Assembly (NCBI GenBank): GCA_027364495.1
Contig: DAHXPE010000255.1
Coordinates: 1 to 6,085, forward strand
DNA length: 6,085 nucleotides
DNA from: Candidatus Heimdallarchaeota archaeon
Lineage (GTDB): Archaea; Asgardarchaeota; Heimdallarchaeia; Hodarchaeales; LC-3
Direction: 5' to 3'
Shown piece after piece: positions 5,295-6,085 of the stretch. The position numbers and the translations under genes are program-made. Each line of letters begins with the position of its first letter. Position 1 is the first letter of the stretch. The notes beneath the pieces are model-generated. The model searched no databases and was not told where the DNA came from. It worked only from the letters and a program-made list of their open reading frames with translations.

Positions 5295-5822
5295 CAGGAA
5301 TCCTTAATAAAAAAAATTAGAAGCAATCCAATTATAAAGCATTTGAGTACATTGCTAACTGAACTGCGTCTTACAGTCTTATCGGTTATAATTGGAGTAA
5401 TAGGTGGTTTATCAGCTGTTACTTTAGGCGATTAGAACGGGTCATGCAATTGATGAATGCAAGTGGCCATACAGGATTCCTAGTTACGGAGAAATTTCAA
5501 ATGAATTGCTTAGTATTATTACAAAACACGATGTAGAACATTTTCGACACTCCAAACAAGTGGCTGACACTGAAACTCGTAGTTTCAGTATTATCTGTTT
5601 GCATATTGAGTAAAATTTTTTAAAATAATGGCAGGATGAGACATTAATTGAGTGTCAGTAGTTTTTTCTGATCATATTCTCATTGGCTGGATAACTAGAA
5701 GTGATATCGGACGTACTTATTTATATATTAAGCAAAATCCGCTTCATAGAGATTTTGAAAACAATCTCTTTGAAATCTATTTTTTTACTAAGATATGTAT
5801 GATAGATGTTGAAAGCAAATAG
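5295..5822 (+). pseudogene. Internally deleted, frameshifted CLC chloride channel with CBS domains
   Basis: Four frame segments line up in the order of a CLC protein with two CBS domains. First (5295-5420) is a channel N-terminus with the first membrane helix, RLTVLSVIIGVIGGLSA, closely like RLSVLAVIVGILGGLST of the neighbouring gene at 5935. A shift leads into FRRL, which runs straight into CBS1, ERVMQLMNASGHTGFLVTE (5435-5493); some 400 channel residues normal for the family are missing. A second shift gives NELLSIITKHDVEHF (CBS1 end) and VADTETRSF, the start of CBS2, to a stop at 5611-5613. A third shift gives KFFKIMAG, then stops at 5637-5639 and 5649-5651, then LIGWITRSDIGRTY (CBS2 end) up to TAG 5820-5822. 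The two TGA codons stand where Trp and Arg would be expected, as from single G-to-A or C-to-T changes. There is no ATG start. It is a dead copy, probably from a tandem duplication. Confidence 0.85.
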
Positions 5823-5891
5823 ATTTTGTCAAATTATTGCAAAAAAAATTTCCTGATAATTCAATTTAACTTTAAAATTAAAATATTATTG

Positions 5892-5899
5892 TATATATA
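5892..5899 (+). promoter_or_regulatory. TATA box of the intact CLC gene
   Basis: TATATATA stands about 40 bp before the ATG at 5935. A start about 25 bp downstream, near 5920-5925, would give a very short leader of 10-15 nt. No strong Shine-Dalgarno site is seen in that leader, so nearly leaderless translation is possible. Confidence 0.45.
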
Positions 5900-5934
5900 G
5901 GAATCCCTTTAATTATTTATTGTCTGGTTAGTTA

Positions 5935-6085
5935 ATGATTTCTAAAAATGCTTATTTCAAAGGCTTTATTTATGATTTTAACCATCTTGACACCACTACA
6001 AGATTAAGTGTCTTAGCTGTTATCGTGGGTATTTTAGGAGGATTATCAACAATAGTTTTTAGATTTTTAACTATACTAGTATTTA
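5935..6085 (+). CDS. CLC chloride channel/transporter, N-terminal part (cut by window end)
   Basis: Fifty residues of an open frame that runs off the window. After a 22-residue cytoplasmic start comes a hydrophobic helix RLSVLAVIVGILGGLST followed by IVFRFLTILVF. The VxxGxxGGLSxxxFR pattern is characteristic of the first membrane helix of CLC family proteins, which move chloride (as channels or chloride/proton antiporters) across the membrane. ATG 5935 is the first start after an in-frame TAG at 5929-5931. The selectivity and gating residues lie beyond the window and cannot be checked. The same helix in the relic upstream, with CBS domains at its end, suggests this copy may carry C-terminal CBS domains too, which in relatives bind adenine nucleotides. 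Confidence 0.8.
   Translation, partial: MISKNAYFKGFIYDFNHLDTTTRLSVLAVIVGILGGLSTIVFRFLTILVF

Noticed and set aside
5637..5651. TGA read as tryptophan (alternative code or recoding)
   Set aside because: All intact genes in the window use TGG for Trp, the surrounding sequence also has frameshifts and a large deletion, and one of the two TGA codons is at an Arg-like position. A pseudogene explains everything.

Overview
The window is about 6.1 kb of very AT-rich DNA (GC near 30% or lower by eye). It is almost certainly archaeal: it carries an archaeal/eukaryotic-type clamp-loader small subunit (RfcS), TATA-box-like promoter elements, oligo-T tracts at gene ends, and a winged-helix regulator fused to membrane helices. 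The low GC and gene style would fit a Lokiarchaeia-like Asgard archaeon, but this is a guess and no phylogenetic marker was compared.

Layout. (1) 107-706, minus: a LOG/SLOG-family Rossmann protein with an altered nucleotide-binding motif. (2) 707-1176: a 470-bp intergenic region with divergent promoters and a cluster of three small adjacent stem-loops. (3) 1177-2932, plus: rfcS, then a winged-helix protein with five predicted membrane helices, 22 bp apart and probably co-transcribed. (4) 2987-4975, minus, convergent to (3): a three-gene operon, read from 4975 downward, encoding a two-helix PLDc_N-like membrane peptide, an ABC ATPase and an ABC-2 type permease. Each gene has its own Shine-Dalgarno-like site. 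The order matches, as I recall it, the yxlE-yxlF-yxlG part of the Bacillus sigY operon. (5) 4976-5294: the upstream region of that operon. It holds a perfect 10-bp-arm palindrome next to a TATA-like box, and a motif resembling TCAAAAAATTTT repeated four times at 20-22 bp spacing. (6) 5295-5822, plus: a clear pseudogene of a CLC chloride channel/transporter with C-terminal CBS domains. It is frameshifted, carries in-frame stops, and has lost almost the whole channel domain. (7) 5935-6085, plus: the intact start of a second CLC gene, cut by the window edge.

How it fits together. rfcS is housekeeping (loading of the sliding clamp PCNA). The PLDc_N/ABC unit is probably a stress- or envelope-related exporter under its own operator-like control. 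The CLC pair looks like a tandem duplication whose upstream copy has decayed. I see no mobile element, CRISPR array, tRNA or rRNA. The points most worth a second look are the phased repeat/palindrome control region, the conserved PLDc_N-ABC gene trio and the internally deleted CLC-CBS relic.
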